Assembly (NCBI RefSeq): GCF_014323565.1
Contig: NZ_CP058669.1
Coordinates: 2,135,501 to 2,199,500 of the forward strand
Source of the DNA: Hyphobacterium sp. CCMP332
GTDB taxonomy: Bacteria > Pseudomonadota > Alphaproteobacteria > Caulobacterales > Maricaulaceae
Reading direction: 5' to 3'
Length of the DNA: 64,000 bases
The translations under genes and the position numbers were made by a program. Under the pieces are notes generated by a model. That model ran no database searches. It had not been told where the DNA came from and was given only the letters and a program-made list of their open reading frames with translations. Of this stretch, positions 17,238 to 25,605 are shown piece by piece. The first letter of the stretch is position 1. The number at the start of each line of letters is the position of its first letter.

Positions 17238-17249
17238 CAAAACAGGTCG

Positions 17250-17618
17250 CTATTTCCCCAGACGGCTGACATGCAGCACGCCGATCACAACGCCCTTCAT
17301 CCGTGGCAGGAGCAGCAGCACACTGCCGACGATGACCACCGCCAGAACCGGATAGGTGAAAACCGCCGGCCAGCCGGACACCGCAATGCCAAAGGCCAGC
17401 GGTACCAGAAACGGCCCCATCAGGAGGACGGTCAGCCAGGCCGGACCATCATCCGCCCGGATGTCCGAATAATCCGCTCCGCAATGGCCGCACACCTCGA
17501 CCGGTTTCAGATAACGCGTGAACAGCCTGGCCCGGCCGCAGTGCGGGCAGAGCAGACGAAAGCCGCGCCAGCAGGCCGTCATCAGGGAAGGAAACCCGGT
17601 CTGGCTCAATGTCGTCAC
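17250..17618 (-). CDS. DUF983 family zinc-ribbon membrane protein
   Basis: 122 aa from GTG 17618 (start uncertain; TTG 17609 or ATG 17582 are possible). Two CxxC knuckles (Cys24/27 in LCPHCG, Cys43/46 in VCGHCG) form a small zinc ribbon, and two membrane helices follow near residues 61-83 and 85-110. The opening GFRLLCPHCGRARLF is diagnostic for DUF983, often found near cytochrome oxidase genes; its role is unknown. It is isolated here between repeats. The long N-terminal extension of the open frame runs into low-complexity repeat DNA and is rejected. Confidence 0.8.
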   Translation of the reverse strand: MTTLSQTGFPSLMTACWRGFRLLCPHCGRARLFTRYLKPVEVCGHCGADYSDIRADDGPAWLTVLLMGPFLVPLAFGIAVSGWPAVFTYPVLAVVIVGSVLLLLPRMKGVVIGVLHVSRLGK

Positions 17619-17869
17619 GCCTCTGTCCGCCACATCCCGCCTGCATGCGCCGGATAACGCCGCCCGGCAAGCCTGCTCGGTGCAGCGCCTTTCTCCCCCG
17701 CCTGCGGGCGGAGTGGCCCGGAGGGCCGAGGGGGGCGAATGGCGGGCGTCATCCTGCCCCCTCCGTCTTTCGCTGAGCTGCCGTTCGGGCCGTCGATTGA
17801 TCCACCGGATCAATCTTGGGGGCCCTCACCCCCGTAAACAGGGGAGGAAACCAACCCCTCACCCCCTCC

Positions 17870-18041
17870 CGTCATCCCTGCGACTTGTGCCCGCGGAAGC
17901 GGATAAAGCAGGGACCCAGAGCAACAGTGGAGCAGCAAAGACCGGCCCTCAATCTGCGCGGCGTCAAAGCTGGCGGCAGGTTGGCTCAGGGCGCGCCGGT
18001 GGAAAGGGCGCAACTGGGTCCCTGCTTTCGCAGGGATGACG
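17870..18041. repeat. 172-bp inverted repeat element
   Basis: The left arm has CGTCATCCCTGC and AAAGCAGGGACCCAG; the right arm mirrors it with CTGGGTCCCTGCTTT and GCAGGGATGACG. The arms enclose about 90 bases of unrelated DNA. The outer CGTCAT/ATGACG ends resemble family 2 repeats at 16821 and 17135, so it may be a third, diverged variant. Confidence 0.7.
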
Positions 18042-18243
18042 CAGAATAGAAGACCTCAGGGTGAGGGGGGGTCAGCCCCGCCGTGAACCACGCATGCCCT
18101 CTTCAACTCCGTCACCCTCCGGCTTGACCGGAGGGTCTCAAGAGATCACCCGGATAAACCGGGTGATGACGCGTTTATGTGTGACCTCATGCCTGTCCCC
18201 GATTTGATCGGGGAGTGAGGTGCCCGGCACAAGCCAGGCCTCG

Positions 18244-18373
18244 AACCATGCACCACGCTGGAAGCCTCCTTCGAGGCTCACTCCGCTCGCACCTCAGGAT
18301 GAGGTGATCTTGAATTTCAACCTCTAACCGACCTCATGGTGAGGTGCTGCCGCAGGCAGCCTCGAACCACGCA
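18244..18373. repeat. 130-bp perfect direct repeat, copy B (contains BIME copy 3)
   Basis: Identical over its whole length to 16992-17121. It includes the BIME-like unit at 18269-18366. Flanks diverge immediately after GAACCACGCA, which marks the boundary of the repeated segment. Confidence 0.88.
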
Positions 18374-18561
18374 ACAATCCCCCCGCGCCCGTCCGCGGTT
18401 AGACTGCCGCCATGATCTGCACCCGCTTTTCAAACCAACGCGCCATCGCCGCGCTTATGGCAGGGGCCATAACCGGAATTGTAGTAGTTGTAGTAGGAGA
18501 CAAAATCGCGATTTTTCCAGACTTATCCACGCCGGCCCAAATTCCGCCGCGGATTTTCGCC

Positions 18562-19152
18562 TCAATGCCGGGCCGAAACGGCGATCAGATTGGATTGAAA
18601 CAGCGGATGCGGACCGGCAGAAGCGGCCGGGCCGATCCGGTGGCGCGGGCGATCAGAACAGACATAGGCCGCGGCGCTCTCTTTCAGCCAGTGCGCATAT
18701 TCGCTCTGGCCCGTCTCTGTCAGCAGATCGCGATACGCGTCTTCGGCCAGCACGCTCTCATCCAGCGCCGCACAGGCGGTTTCAAAACCGCTGATCGCGC
18801 CCTCTGCCAGCCGGCTGTACGCGGCATTCTGAAGCTCGGGCGGGCGGGTGCGCAATTTGGGATCGGCCCAGTCGGCCGGATCACACACCGCCGCGGCCAG
18901 CTCCGAGGCGACGAACGCATCCGCAGCCGCCGCATAGGCCCGGGCCGGTGCGTCGTCGAGCTGGCGTTCCGCCGTCAACGTGGTGGAGACCGCAGCCGCC
19001 TGAAACGCCTCGCAGACGTCCAGTGGCGCGGTGGTGAGAAGGGGCATGCCGGGATCAATACCGGTCTGGCTCTGCCAGTGAAAAACCAGCCAGACGCCTG
19101 CCAGAATCGCAGGCAATGCCGCAGCGGCAAGGAGAAACCGCACCCATCCCAT
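18562..19152 (-). CDS. Membrane-anchored helical protein, unknown
   Basis: 196 aa with one N-terminal membrane helix (about residues 5-24, AAAALPAILAGVWLVF) and an Ala-rich helical periplasmic part. Four cysteines at 47, 90, 127 and 165 are evenly spaced and could form two disulfides. No family is recognised. It stands alone between the repeat island and the symporter gene. The start follows no strong ribosome site, so the exact N-terminus is moderately certain. Confidence 0.7.
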   Translation of the reverse strand: MGWVRFLLAAAALPAILAGVWLVFHWQSQTGIDPGMPLLTTAPLDVCEAFQAAAVSTTLTAERQLDDAPARAYAAAADAFVASELAAAVCDPADWADPKLRTRPPELQNAAYSRLAEGAISGFETACAALDESVLAEDAYRDLLTETGQSEYAHWLKESAAAYVCSDRPRHRIGPAASAGPHPLFQSNLIAVSARH

Positions 19153-19227
19153 GAGCGTCAGATTGCAGCCGGATTAAGGCCAGAACGTGGCAGGTCAGCC
19201 GCTTGCCAACTCGCAAACGGCTGCCGC

Positions 19228-20505
19228 CTAGATCGTCGCCGGATCGCGGAACGTCTCCTCGTCGAGCTCGCCCTCCCATTTGGCGACGGTCGTGGCCACA
19301 GCGGCATCGCCGGTGACATTCACCACCGTCCGCGCCATATCCATGATCCGGTCAACCGGCAGGATGAATCCCACCACCAGGGCGATCTGCTCGGGCGTCG
19401 CTCCGAACGTGCTGAGCACCGTCGCCAGGAGGAAGAGCGAGGCCGACGGAATGCCCGCAGCGCCGATCGACACGACCGCAGCGGTGACCGCGATCATGAA
19501 GTAATTCATCAGCGTCAGCTCGATGCCGAACGCCTGCGAGGCGAACAGCGCCAGAATGCCGAGATAGAGCGCCGTCCCGTCCATGTTGATCGTCGCACCC
19601 AGCGGCAGCACCGAACCGGCGACGCCCTTGGGCACACCCAGATTGCGGCGCGCATTGGTGATTGTCACCGGCAAAGTCGCCGAGCTCGACGAGGTGGAAA
19701 ACGCCACCGCCTGGGCATCGACAACGCCGCGGAAGAAGCGGATCGCCGGCAGGCGCAAAATCACCTTGATCAGGCCGCCATAGATCAGGACCATATGCGT
19801 GAAGAGGCCGAGATAGACCGTCAGGATCAGCCAGAAAATCGACTGGAAGGCCTCGATGCCATAGGCAACAGTCGTGTACGAAATCAGCGCGAAGACACCA
19901 AACGGCGCAAACTCCATGACGACGGTCGTGACCTTCAGAACCGCTTCCGACGCGCTTTCGAAGAATTTGCCGACAAGCTCACCCTTGGACCCGGCCAGAA
20001 GAATGCCGATCCCGAAAAGCAGGGCGAAGAAGATGATGGCGAGGATATTCGCATCCGCCATCGCCGCAGCGGGGTTCTGGATAATGTCGAGGATCTGGTC
20101 CCAGCCCGAAGGCCGCGCCTGGGAAATCGCTTCGGGGGTCGCACCGGCGAGCGCTTCGGCGGCGCCGGCACCGGGGCGCATGATGGTTCCGAAGATCAGG
20201 CCGATCACATTCGCGAAGAAGGTGGTGACCAGATAGAGCCCCACCGTCATCAGGCCGAGCGTGCCCAGCTTGGCAGGCTCCTTCATCGCCACAACACCCG
20301 CCACCAGCGTGGTGAAGATCAGCGGCACGATCATCATCCGGATCAGGGCGATGAAAATCTCGCCATAGGGGCGGATATATCCATCAAGGAAGGATTCAGC
20401 CTGATCGCCCATGAGCTGCTGAATCAGCAAGCCGAAGCCGATCCCCAGAACCAGCGCACCAAGCACGCGCTTCCACAGGGTAATTCCAAACCAGAAATTG
20501 AACAT
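19228..20505 (-). CDS. Dicarboxylate/amino acid:cation symporter (DAACS family)
   Basis: 425 aa carrier that couples uptake of C4-dicarboxylates, glutamate or aspartate to Na+ or H+. GGGAGG eight bases before ATG 20505 sets the start. Family signatures are present: the serine-rich AFSTSSSSATLPV hairpin, GATINMDGTALY (the NMDGT cation/substrate motif), GIPSASL, and VGFILPVDRIMDMARTVVNV. Eight helices with two re-entrant loops are expected. The substrate is not resolvable between DctA-, GltP- and GltT-type proteins. Single gene. Confidence 0.93.
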   Translation of the reverse strand: MFNFWFGITLWKRVLGALVLGIGFGLLIQQLMGDQAESFLDGYIRPYGEIFIALIRMMIVPLIFTTLVAGVVAMKEPAKLGTLGLMTVGLYLVTTFFANVIGLIFGTIMRPGAGAAEALAGATPEAISQARPSGWDQILDIIQNPAAAMADANILAIIFFALLFGIGILLAGSKGELVGKFFESASEAVLKVTTVVMEFAPFGVFALISYTTVAYGIEAFQSIFWLILTVYLGLFTHMVLIYGGLIKVILRLPAIRFFRGVVDAQAVAFSTSSSSATLPVTITNARRNLGVPKGVAGSVLPLGATINMDGTALYLGILALFASQAFGIELTLMNYFMIAVTAAVVSIGAAGIPSASLFLLATVLSTFGATPEQIALVVGFILPVDRIMDMARTVVNVTGDAAVATTVAKWEGELDEETFRDPATI

Positions 20506-20565
20506 GAAAACCGCCTCCCGCCCGGCCATTATGATGGCGGCAGACTAGGCCGGTTCAGAGCCGCG

Positions 20566-20874
20566 TCAACGGCGGCGTGTTGCGTCGAGAAGCTTGGCGA
20601 GGCCGACATAGGCCGTCACGCCGGCCAGACCGGCACCGGCGATCATGGCAAAAAGGCCCAGATCGCCCATGGCCTCGATCAGCGGAGCGGACATCAACGG
20701 CAGGGCTACCAGAATCTGGATTCCCAGCCGCGACCAGCTGATATCGCGATAGCCGTTCGCACTCTGCATCGTATTGGCAGAGAAATAATGGCTCGAACGC
20801 GCGGCTTCACCGCCGTCATGGCCATCACGATCGTGCGAAACGACCACTTCGTATGGGTTCTGAAACATTGCCAT
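20566..20874 (-). CDS. Small membrane protein, unknown
   Basis: 102 aa. A polar N-terminal half (HDRDGHDGGEAARSSHYF) precedes two hydrophobic helices (about 51-68 and 73-93) and a basic LLDATRRR tail. It is upstream of the symporter on the same strand, 60 bp apart. The family is not recognised. The next 120 bases upstream are AT-rich and probably hold its promoter. Confidence 0.62.
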   Translation of the reverse strand: MAMFQNPYEVVVSHDRDGHDGGEAARSSHYFSANTMQSANGYRDISWSRLGIQILVALPLMSAPLIEAMGDLGLFAMIAGAGLAGVTAYVGLAKLLDATRRR

Positions 20875-20994
20875 AATGGTGACTATACGGAGTTTTTATT
20901 GAATGTCAAAGCCCTCTGGAAAACTCGGATAAACTCAGAAAAAACAATAAGAAAATACATTTTTGGCGGTCACATCATATACTAACAAAAAGTG

Positions 20995-21025
20995 AAAAGG
21001 CGGCCCGAAGGCCGCCTTTTGGGAG
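20995..21025 (-). terminator. Rho-independent terminator after ahpD
   Basis: The hairpin AAAAGGCGGCC / GGCCGCCTTTT with a short loop is followed on the minus strand by a T-rich tract (CACTTTTTG). It lies 28 bp beyond the ahpD stop and would end the ahpC-ahpD transcript. Confidence 0.82.
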
Positions 21026-21052
21026 AAAACCGGTTCATTCAGAATACGGAAT

Positions 21053-21586
21053 TTATGCCGCAATTGCGCTTTCAGCATCCAGAACGGCCGCAATGGCGTT
21101 GATGGTCGAGGCAATCCGGACTGCCGTCTGGATCTGCTCGGCGCTCACACCGTGCCGGCGCAATTCGGCCTCATGGCTGTCTATGCAGGCACCACAGCCA
21201 TTGATCGCCGATACCGCCAGCGACCACAATTCGAAGTCAGCCTTGTCAACGCCGGGATTGGCGATGACATTCATCCGCAGCTTGGCCGGCAAGGTCTTGT
21301 AATCCTTGGCGGAGGACAGGTGAACAAAGCGGTAATAGACATTGTTCATGCCCATGATTGCGGCGGCAGACTTGGCACCGGATATGGCTTCCGGAGACAG
21401 CTTGTCGGCCACTTCGGCCTCAATCGCACGCACGACAGCCGGCACGCCAAGAGCGTGCGCGGAGGCGAGGAATGTGCCCCACTTCTTCTGATCGTCCAGA
21501 ACGGTTTCCCGTGCGAGGCTCGACAGGTTGAGCTTCAGATCCTTGGCATAGTCCGGAATTTCGGTCTTGAGCGTTTCGAGGCTCAT
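21053..21586 (-). CDS. ahpD: Alkyl hydroperoxide reductase AhpD
   Basis: 177 aa AhpD-like all-helical peroxidase/adaptor that recycles AhpC disulfides. The active site CGACIDSHE gives Cys131, Cys134 and His138, the standard ExxxxCxxC-type CMD-fold layout. The length matches AhpD. It lies 81 bp downstream of ahpC on the same strand, so the pair should be one unit activated by the divergent oxyR product. It ends before a hairpin terminator. Confidence 0.94.
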   Translation of the reverse strand: MSLETLKTEIPDYAKDLKLNLSSLARETVLDDQKKWGTFLASAHALGVPAVVRAIEAEVADKLSPEAISGAKSAAAIMGMNNVYYRFVHLSSAKDYKTLPAKLRMNVIANPGVDKADFELWSLAVSAINGCGACIDSHEAELRRHGVSAEQIQTAVRIASTINAIAAVLDAESAIAA

Positions 21587-21667
21587 GGGAATTCTCCTTG
21601 TTGGATACCAAGACGCGCCTGCCTCGGGGGAGGAGAGCAGGCGCGTCCCGGGTCAGGTCGCGATGGG

Positions 21668-22219
21668 TTACGCGGCCAGGGTTTCGCCACCTACAGCACG
21701 GTTGCAGGGGCAGAGCTCGTCGGTTTGCAGCGCATCCAGAACGCGCAGCGTGTCTTCCGGATTGCGGCCGACATTCAGATTGGTCACATAGACGTGCTGG
21801 ATCACATTGTCCGGATCGACAATGAAGGTTGCCCGCAGCGGAACGCCCTCATTCGAACGGATACCCAGCGCATCGATCAGCGAGCCGGTTGTGTCGGCAA
21901 ACTGCCAGATCGGCAATTTTTCAAGATCCGGGTGATCGCGGCGCCAAGCCAGCTTGCAGAACTCATTGTCGGCCGAGCCACCCAGGACAACTGTGTCACG
22001 ATCTGCGAAATCGTCATTGAGATCGGCAAATGCCTTGATCTCGGTCGGGCAGACAAACGTGAAATCCTTCGGATAGAAGAAGATCACTTTCCACTTGCCG
22101 TCAAAACTGTTCTGAGTGACAGCCTCGAATGCGCTTTCACCGTTTTCTTCATGCTCCATGAAGCCCGGCTTTACGCCGGTGATTTCAAATTCGGGGAGCT
22201 TTTCGCCAATTCCCATCAT
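21668..22219 (-). CDS. ahpC: Peroxiredoxin AhpC
   Basis: 183 aa from ATG 22219, preceded by GAGGTC; the open frame continues 16 codons upstream without family sequence. The peroxidatic Cys57 lies in FFYPKDFTFVCPTE. Resolving cysteines are at 170 and 172 in LCPCNRAVGG, the AhpE/AhpC form used with AhpD rather than AhpF. It reduces organic peroxides and H2O2. The intergenic region with oxyR contains a dyad that fits an OxyR site. Confidence 0.95.
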   Translation of the reverse strand: MMGIGEKLPEFEITGVKPGFMEHEENGESAFEAVTQNSFDGKWKVIFFYPKDFTFVCPTEIKAFADLNDDFADRDTVVLGGSADNEFCKLAWRRDHPDLEKLPIWQFADTTGSLIDALGIRSNEGVPLRATFIVDPDNVIQHVYVTNLNVGRNPEDTLRVLDALQTDELCPCNRAVGGETLAA

Positions 22220-22330
22220 AGTACTGACCTCGTTTTTTGTTTTCAGATTTTCGGGCTCTTCACCCAATCGACAGGGCCAGAGGTAAGGGCTTGATGATCA
22301 TAAATCCAATGAATTGTTTTTGGGTATGAC

Positions 22331-22353
22331 ATAGGTTATATCGATAGCGCTAT
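22331..22353. promoter_or_regulatory. Putative OxyR operator overlapping the oxyR start
   Basis: A 23-bp imperfect dyad with ATAG at the left, CTAT at the right and a perfect TATCGATA core centred within one base of its axis. ATAG/CTAT half-sites are the words of OxyR boxes. The last two bases lie inside the oxyR ATG (22352), so a bound regulator could both activate ahpC and repress oxyR. Confidence 0.5.
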
Positions 22354-23245
22354 GACGATTCCCTTGCCCACGCTCCGCCAGCTCCGCTTCCTTGTCACTC
22401 TTGCTGATGAAGGGAATTTCTCGCGCGCAGCGGAAATTTGCCATGTCACCCAGCCGACCCTGTCGGCTGCCATCAAGGAGCTGGAGGCAACACTCGGCGT
22501 TACATTGGTGGAACGCGGTGCCAGAGGCGCAACGCTCACGCCTGCAGGCGAGGCCGCGCTGGATCGCGCCCGCTCGACGCTGGCAGAAGCCGAGGATCTG
22601 GTGCAGGCCGCCCGCGCGGCGGGAGAGCCCTTGTGCGGTCCGTTCCGGCTGGGCGTCATTCCGACGATTGCACCCTTCCTGCTGCCGAAACTCTTGCCAC
22701 TGCTATCGAACGCCCACCCCAAGCTAAAGCTCTACCTTCGGGAAGACCTGACGGATCGCCTGCTGGAGGGCTTGCGCTCCCGCAATCTGGATGCGGCCCT
22801 GATTGCCCTGCCCTATGAAGCGGCCGGAATTGAAGCGATCAGTGTCGGTTCGGATGAATTTCTGTTTGCAGCGGCACCGGATCATCCGCTGGCACAAAAA
22901 GCGACAATTTCGGCCAGCGATCTCAGCAATGAAAAACTGCTCATGCTGGAAGACGGCCATTGCCTGCGTGATCATGCTCTGGCGGTGTGTACAGCCGCAG
23001 CGTCACGCTCGGACTTTGCCGCCACAAGCCTGCACACGCTGGCGCAAATGGTGAAGTCCGGCCTCGGCGCCACCCTGCTCCCACGGCTGGCCGTCGAGGG
23101 CGGTGTCACCGACGGGCTGGGTCTTGTGGTCAAGCCTTTCACCCCGGCGATTGTCGGCCGCGAAATCGGCATCGCCTGGCGCAGGGGCTCGGCGCGCGAA
23201 GCCGAGGCCAAACTGATCGCGAAAACGCTGGACGGGCTGGTCTAG
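22352..23245 (+). CDS. oxyR: Hydrogen-peroxide sensor OxyR (LysR family)
   Basis: 297 aa. An N-terminal winged helix (FSRAAEICHVTQPTLSAAIKELE) is followed by the LysR effector domain. The redox pair is Cys204 in MLEDGHCLRDHAL and Cys213, the same spacing of nine as E. coli Cys199/Cys208, which separates it from other LysR proteins. It is divergent from ahpC and expected to turn on ahpC-ahpD under peroxide. A hairpin terminator follows directly after the stop. Confidence 0.95.
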   Translation: MTIPLPTLRQLRFLVTLADEGNFSRAAEICHVTQPTLSAAIKELEATLGVTLVERGARGATLTPAGEAALDRARSTLAEAEDLVQAARAAGEPLCGPFRLGVIPTIAPFLLPKLLPLLSNAHPKLKLYLREDLTDRLLEGLRSRNLDAALIALPYEAAGIEAISVGSDEFLFAAAPDHPLAQKATISASDLSNEKLLMLEDGHCLRDHALAVCTAAASRSDFAATSLHTLAQMVKSGLGATLLPRLAVEGGVTDGLGLVVKPFTPAIVGREIGIAWRRGSAREAEAKLIAKTLDGLV

Positions 23246-23247
23246 AA

Positions 23248-23279
23248 AAAAAAGCCCCGGAATTATATCCGGGGCTTTT
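23248..23279. terminator. Bidirectional hairpin terminator
   Basis: The stem AAAGCCCCGG / CCGGGGCTTT with loop AATTATAT is flanked by A-runs on the left and T-runs on the right, so it can stop oxyR (plus strand) and the prolyl oligopeptidase (minus strand). Confidence 0.85.
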
Positions 23280-23299
23280 CAGTTTCATGGCGTCGCGCC

Positions 23300-25522
23300 T
23301 TATTCCGCTGCCGGCTCGTCCTCATCCATCAATTGCTGGGTGAGGAAAGTGTAGAGCAAGGCATCGCGGCGCGCACTCTCCGCCAGATTGGCGGCCGAGG
23401 AGTGACCGCCTTCCGTGTTCTCATAATAGAGATAGGGATGACCGAGCTCTTCGAGCAGGTGCGCCATCTTGCGGGCATGACCCGGATGGACACGGTCGTC
23501 CTTGGTCGAGGTATAGAGATAGATCTCCGGATAATCACCGTCTGCATCGACATTGTGATACGGCGAAATCGAGCGCAGGAAACCGCCCTCGTCCGGATCG
23601 CCCGGATCGCCATATTCACCCATCCAGGAGGCCCCGGCCAGAAGCTGGTTGAAGCGCAGCATGTCGAGCAGGGGCACCGCTGAAACAACGGCATTCCAGA
23701 GGTCAGGACGCTGCGTATACATGACGCCGGTCAGCAAGCCGCCATTGGATCCGCCATAAACGCCCAGATGGCGCGGCGTGGTCAGGCCGGTGTCGATCAG
23801 GTCTTCAGCAACCGAAATCAGATCGTCATAGATGCGCTGACGGTCCATTTTCAGGCCCGCCTGGTGCCAGGCCGGCCCAAACTCGCCGCCGCCGCGGATA
23901 TTGGCCACCACATAGGCCCCGCCGCGTTCCAGCCAGAGACGGCCGCGAACACCTGAATAGCTCGGCTGAATGGAGACCTGAAAACCGCCATAGGCATAAA
24001 GCAGCGTCGGTGTTGTGCCGTCCATGACCGTATCACGATGGCGAACCACGAAATAGGGAATCATGGTTCCATCGGTGGATTCCGCTTCCAGTTGTTCCAC
24101 CACGAGGCCTTCGGCATCGAACCAGCTCGGCGTGGAATCCGCGACGTCCACCGTGCCCGCGTCGACGTCCACCAGATACATGGAGTCGGGCGTCAAAAAG
24201 CCTTGGGCGTTCATGAAGGCAAGGTCGTGATGCACGCTGGTGCCAAACAGGCCCAGCGTCATATTTTCCGGCGTCTCGATCTGCGAGGACGTCCAGTCAC
24301 TGCCATCAAAATCAAAGCGCCAGAGCTGTCCGGTCACATTGTCATCAATCTGGATCAGCACCGTATTCTGCGAAATGCCCACACTTCCGATGGATTGACG
24401 CGGACCGGGCACAAACACGGTTGCGACCTCGCCAATCTCGCCGGTCGCAGCAAACTCGCCCATGTCAAATGACAGGAGCGCGCCCTGCGGGAAGCTGTCC
24501 CCGTTTTCCCGGTTCCAGTCTTCTTCCAGCGTGAACAGGAGTTGATTGTTATAGAGGCCCGATAGCGAGGATTTGGCCGGAATGGGCAGGGAAACCGGAT
24601 CGGCTCCGTCCGGCAAATACCACCAGGTTGTCTCGAAGAATGTGTCGGCCTCCGAGGCCATGATATAGGTGTTACCGGCATTGTCCTCCGTCCGGAAGGC
24701 GAACAGGCCGACATCCTCGCGATCGCCGCGCAGGATTTCGGTAGCCTCTTCCATCGGCGTGCCGCGTTCCCAGCGATACACAACCGACGGATAACCGGAC
24801 GTCGTCGAATTCTCGTCATTGGTGGCAAAACCGAAGACGACGGTGTCTTCATCGACCCAGCTCATACCGCCCTTGGCTTCCGGCGAAACAAAACCGTCTT
24901 CGACAAAGGAGCGGCTTTCCATATCAAATTCGCGGCGCACCGAGGCATCCTGACCACCATCCGACAGGGTGATGATGCAGCGATTATAATCGGGGCTCAG
25001 ACAGTTTGAGCCTTGCCAGACCCAGTTGACGCCCTCTTCTTCCGCTATCGCATCAAGATCGAGAACGATGTCCCATTCGGTATTGTCCGAAAGATAGCTT
25101 TCCAGGCTTGTCCGGCGCCACAGGCCATGCGTGTTGGTCGCATCACGCCAGAAATTCCAGATATAGCCGTTCTGGTAGGAGCCGTAGGGAATGCGGTCAT
25201 TGCTCTGATAGACTTCCAGGGCCGCTTCATAGAGCTCATCATAGCGCGGATCGCCCTGCAAACGATCAAACGTCCGCTCATTCTGGCCTTCCACCCATTC
25301 CAGCGCCCGCTCGCCTTCAACCTCTTCCAGCCAGACACGCGGATCGTTTTCAGGGTCGATCTGGACAATATTGCGGGTCTCGGCAGTATCGCCGGACTCC
25401 ATTGTGTCTGCGGCATCCGTCATATCGGTTTCGGTGTCCGTCATATTGGTGTCTGCTGTCGGCGCAGAACAGGCCACCAGAAGGGCTCCGGCGGCGGTTG
25501 CAGTCAAAAGGCGTTGCAGCAT
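23300..25522 (-). CDS. Prolyl oligopeptidase-type lipoprotein (S9 family)
   Basis: 740 aa serine peptidase. The lipobox LLVAC (acylated Cys18) and a Thr/Asp-rich linker place it outside the cytoplasm. A beta-propeller covers roughly 90-480, and the C-terminal alpha/beta-hydrolase domain holds Ser592 (GGSNGGLL), the catalytic Asp near 675 (TKDDRV) and His707 (EGGHSSAA). It cleaves after proline in small peptides. It resembles the many S9 enzymes used for nutrient peptide breakdown in marine alphaproteobacteria. It has no operon partner. Confidence 0.93.
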   Translation of the reverse strand: MLQRLLTATAAGALLVACSAPTADTNMTDTETDMTDAADTMESGDTAETRNIVQIDPENDPRVWLEEVEGERALEWVEGQNERTFDRLQGDPRYDELYEAALEVYQSNDRIPYGSYQNGYIWNFWRDATNTHGLWRRTSLESYLSDNTEWDIVLDLDAIAEEEGVNWVWQGSNCLSPDYNRCIITLSDGGQDASVRREFDMESRSFVEDGFVSPEAKGGMSWVDEDTVVFGFATNDENSTTSGYPSVVYRWERGTPMEEATEILRGDREDVGLFAFRTEDNAGNTYIMASEADTFFETTWWYLPDGADPVSLPIPAKSSLSGLYNNQLLFTLEEDWNRENGDSFPQGALLSFDMGEFAATGEIGEVATVFVPGPRQSIGSVGISQNTVLIQIDDNVTGQLWRFDFDGSDWTSSQIETPENMTLGLFGTSVHHDLAFMNAQGFLTPDSMYLVDVDAGTVDVADSTPSWFDAEGLVVEQLEAESTDGTMIPYFVVRHRDTVMDGTTPTLLYAYGGFQVSIQPSYSGVRGRLWLERGGAYVVANIRGGGEFGPAWHQAGLKMDRQRIYDDLISVAEDLIDTGLTTPRHLGVYGGSNGGLLTGVMYTQRPDLWNAVVSAVPLLDMLRFNQLLAGASWMGEYGDPGDPDEGGFLRSISPYHNVDADGDYPEIYLYTSTKDDRVHPGHARKMAHLLEELGHPYLYYENTEGGHSSAANLAESARRDALLYTFLTQQLMDEDEPAAE

Positions 25523-25605
25523 GTGGATCGCTCCCCAGATAATGTTGGAGTTATCCCTAGCGTTTGGGGCCGCGGATTCAAGTTAAACCCTGCAAGGAAA
25601 CTGCT

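Larger units (their letters stand above)
17619..18561. other. Gene-free repeat island
   Basis: No credible gene is seen in these 940 bases. They hold a C/G-rich segment (17690-17760), an inverted repeat at 17870-18041, small hairpins near 18110-18170 (CCTCCGG/CCGGAGG and CACCCGG/CCGGGTG), the second 130-bp repeat copy, and a GTAGTAGTTGTAGTAGGAG run with a single DnaA-box-like word near 18523. The spacing suggests accumulated short palindromic elements. Confidence 0.7.

Noticed and set aside
17619-17813. Long N-terminal extension of the DUF983 protein
   Set aside because: The extra 65 residues are Arg/Pro-rich low-complexity sequence from repeat DNA, and the family begins at the zinc-ribbon segment.
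16780-18410. CRISPR array or insertion sequence in the repeat island
   Set aside because: Repeats are palindromic, variable in spacing and lack regular spacers; there is no transposase frame and no cas gene nearby.
18523-18531. DnaA-box-like TTATCCACG near a GTAGTAGTTGTAGTAGGAG run
   Set aside because: A single box with one mismatch is not an origin; no cluster of boxes or AT-rich unwinding element is next to it.
18412-20985. An 857-codon open frame on the plus strand across three minus-strand genes
   Set aside because: It is antisense to the symporter and its neighbours, has the Arg/His/Gln-rich composition typical of GC-rich shadow frames, and matches no known family. The minus-strand genes have clear motifs and ribosome sites.
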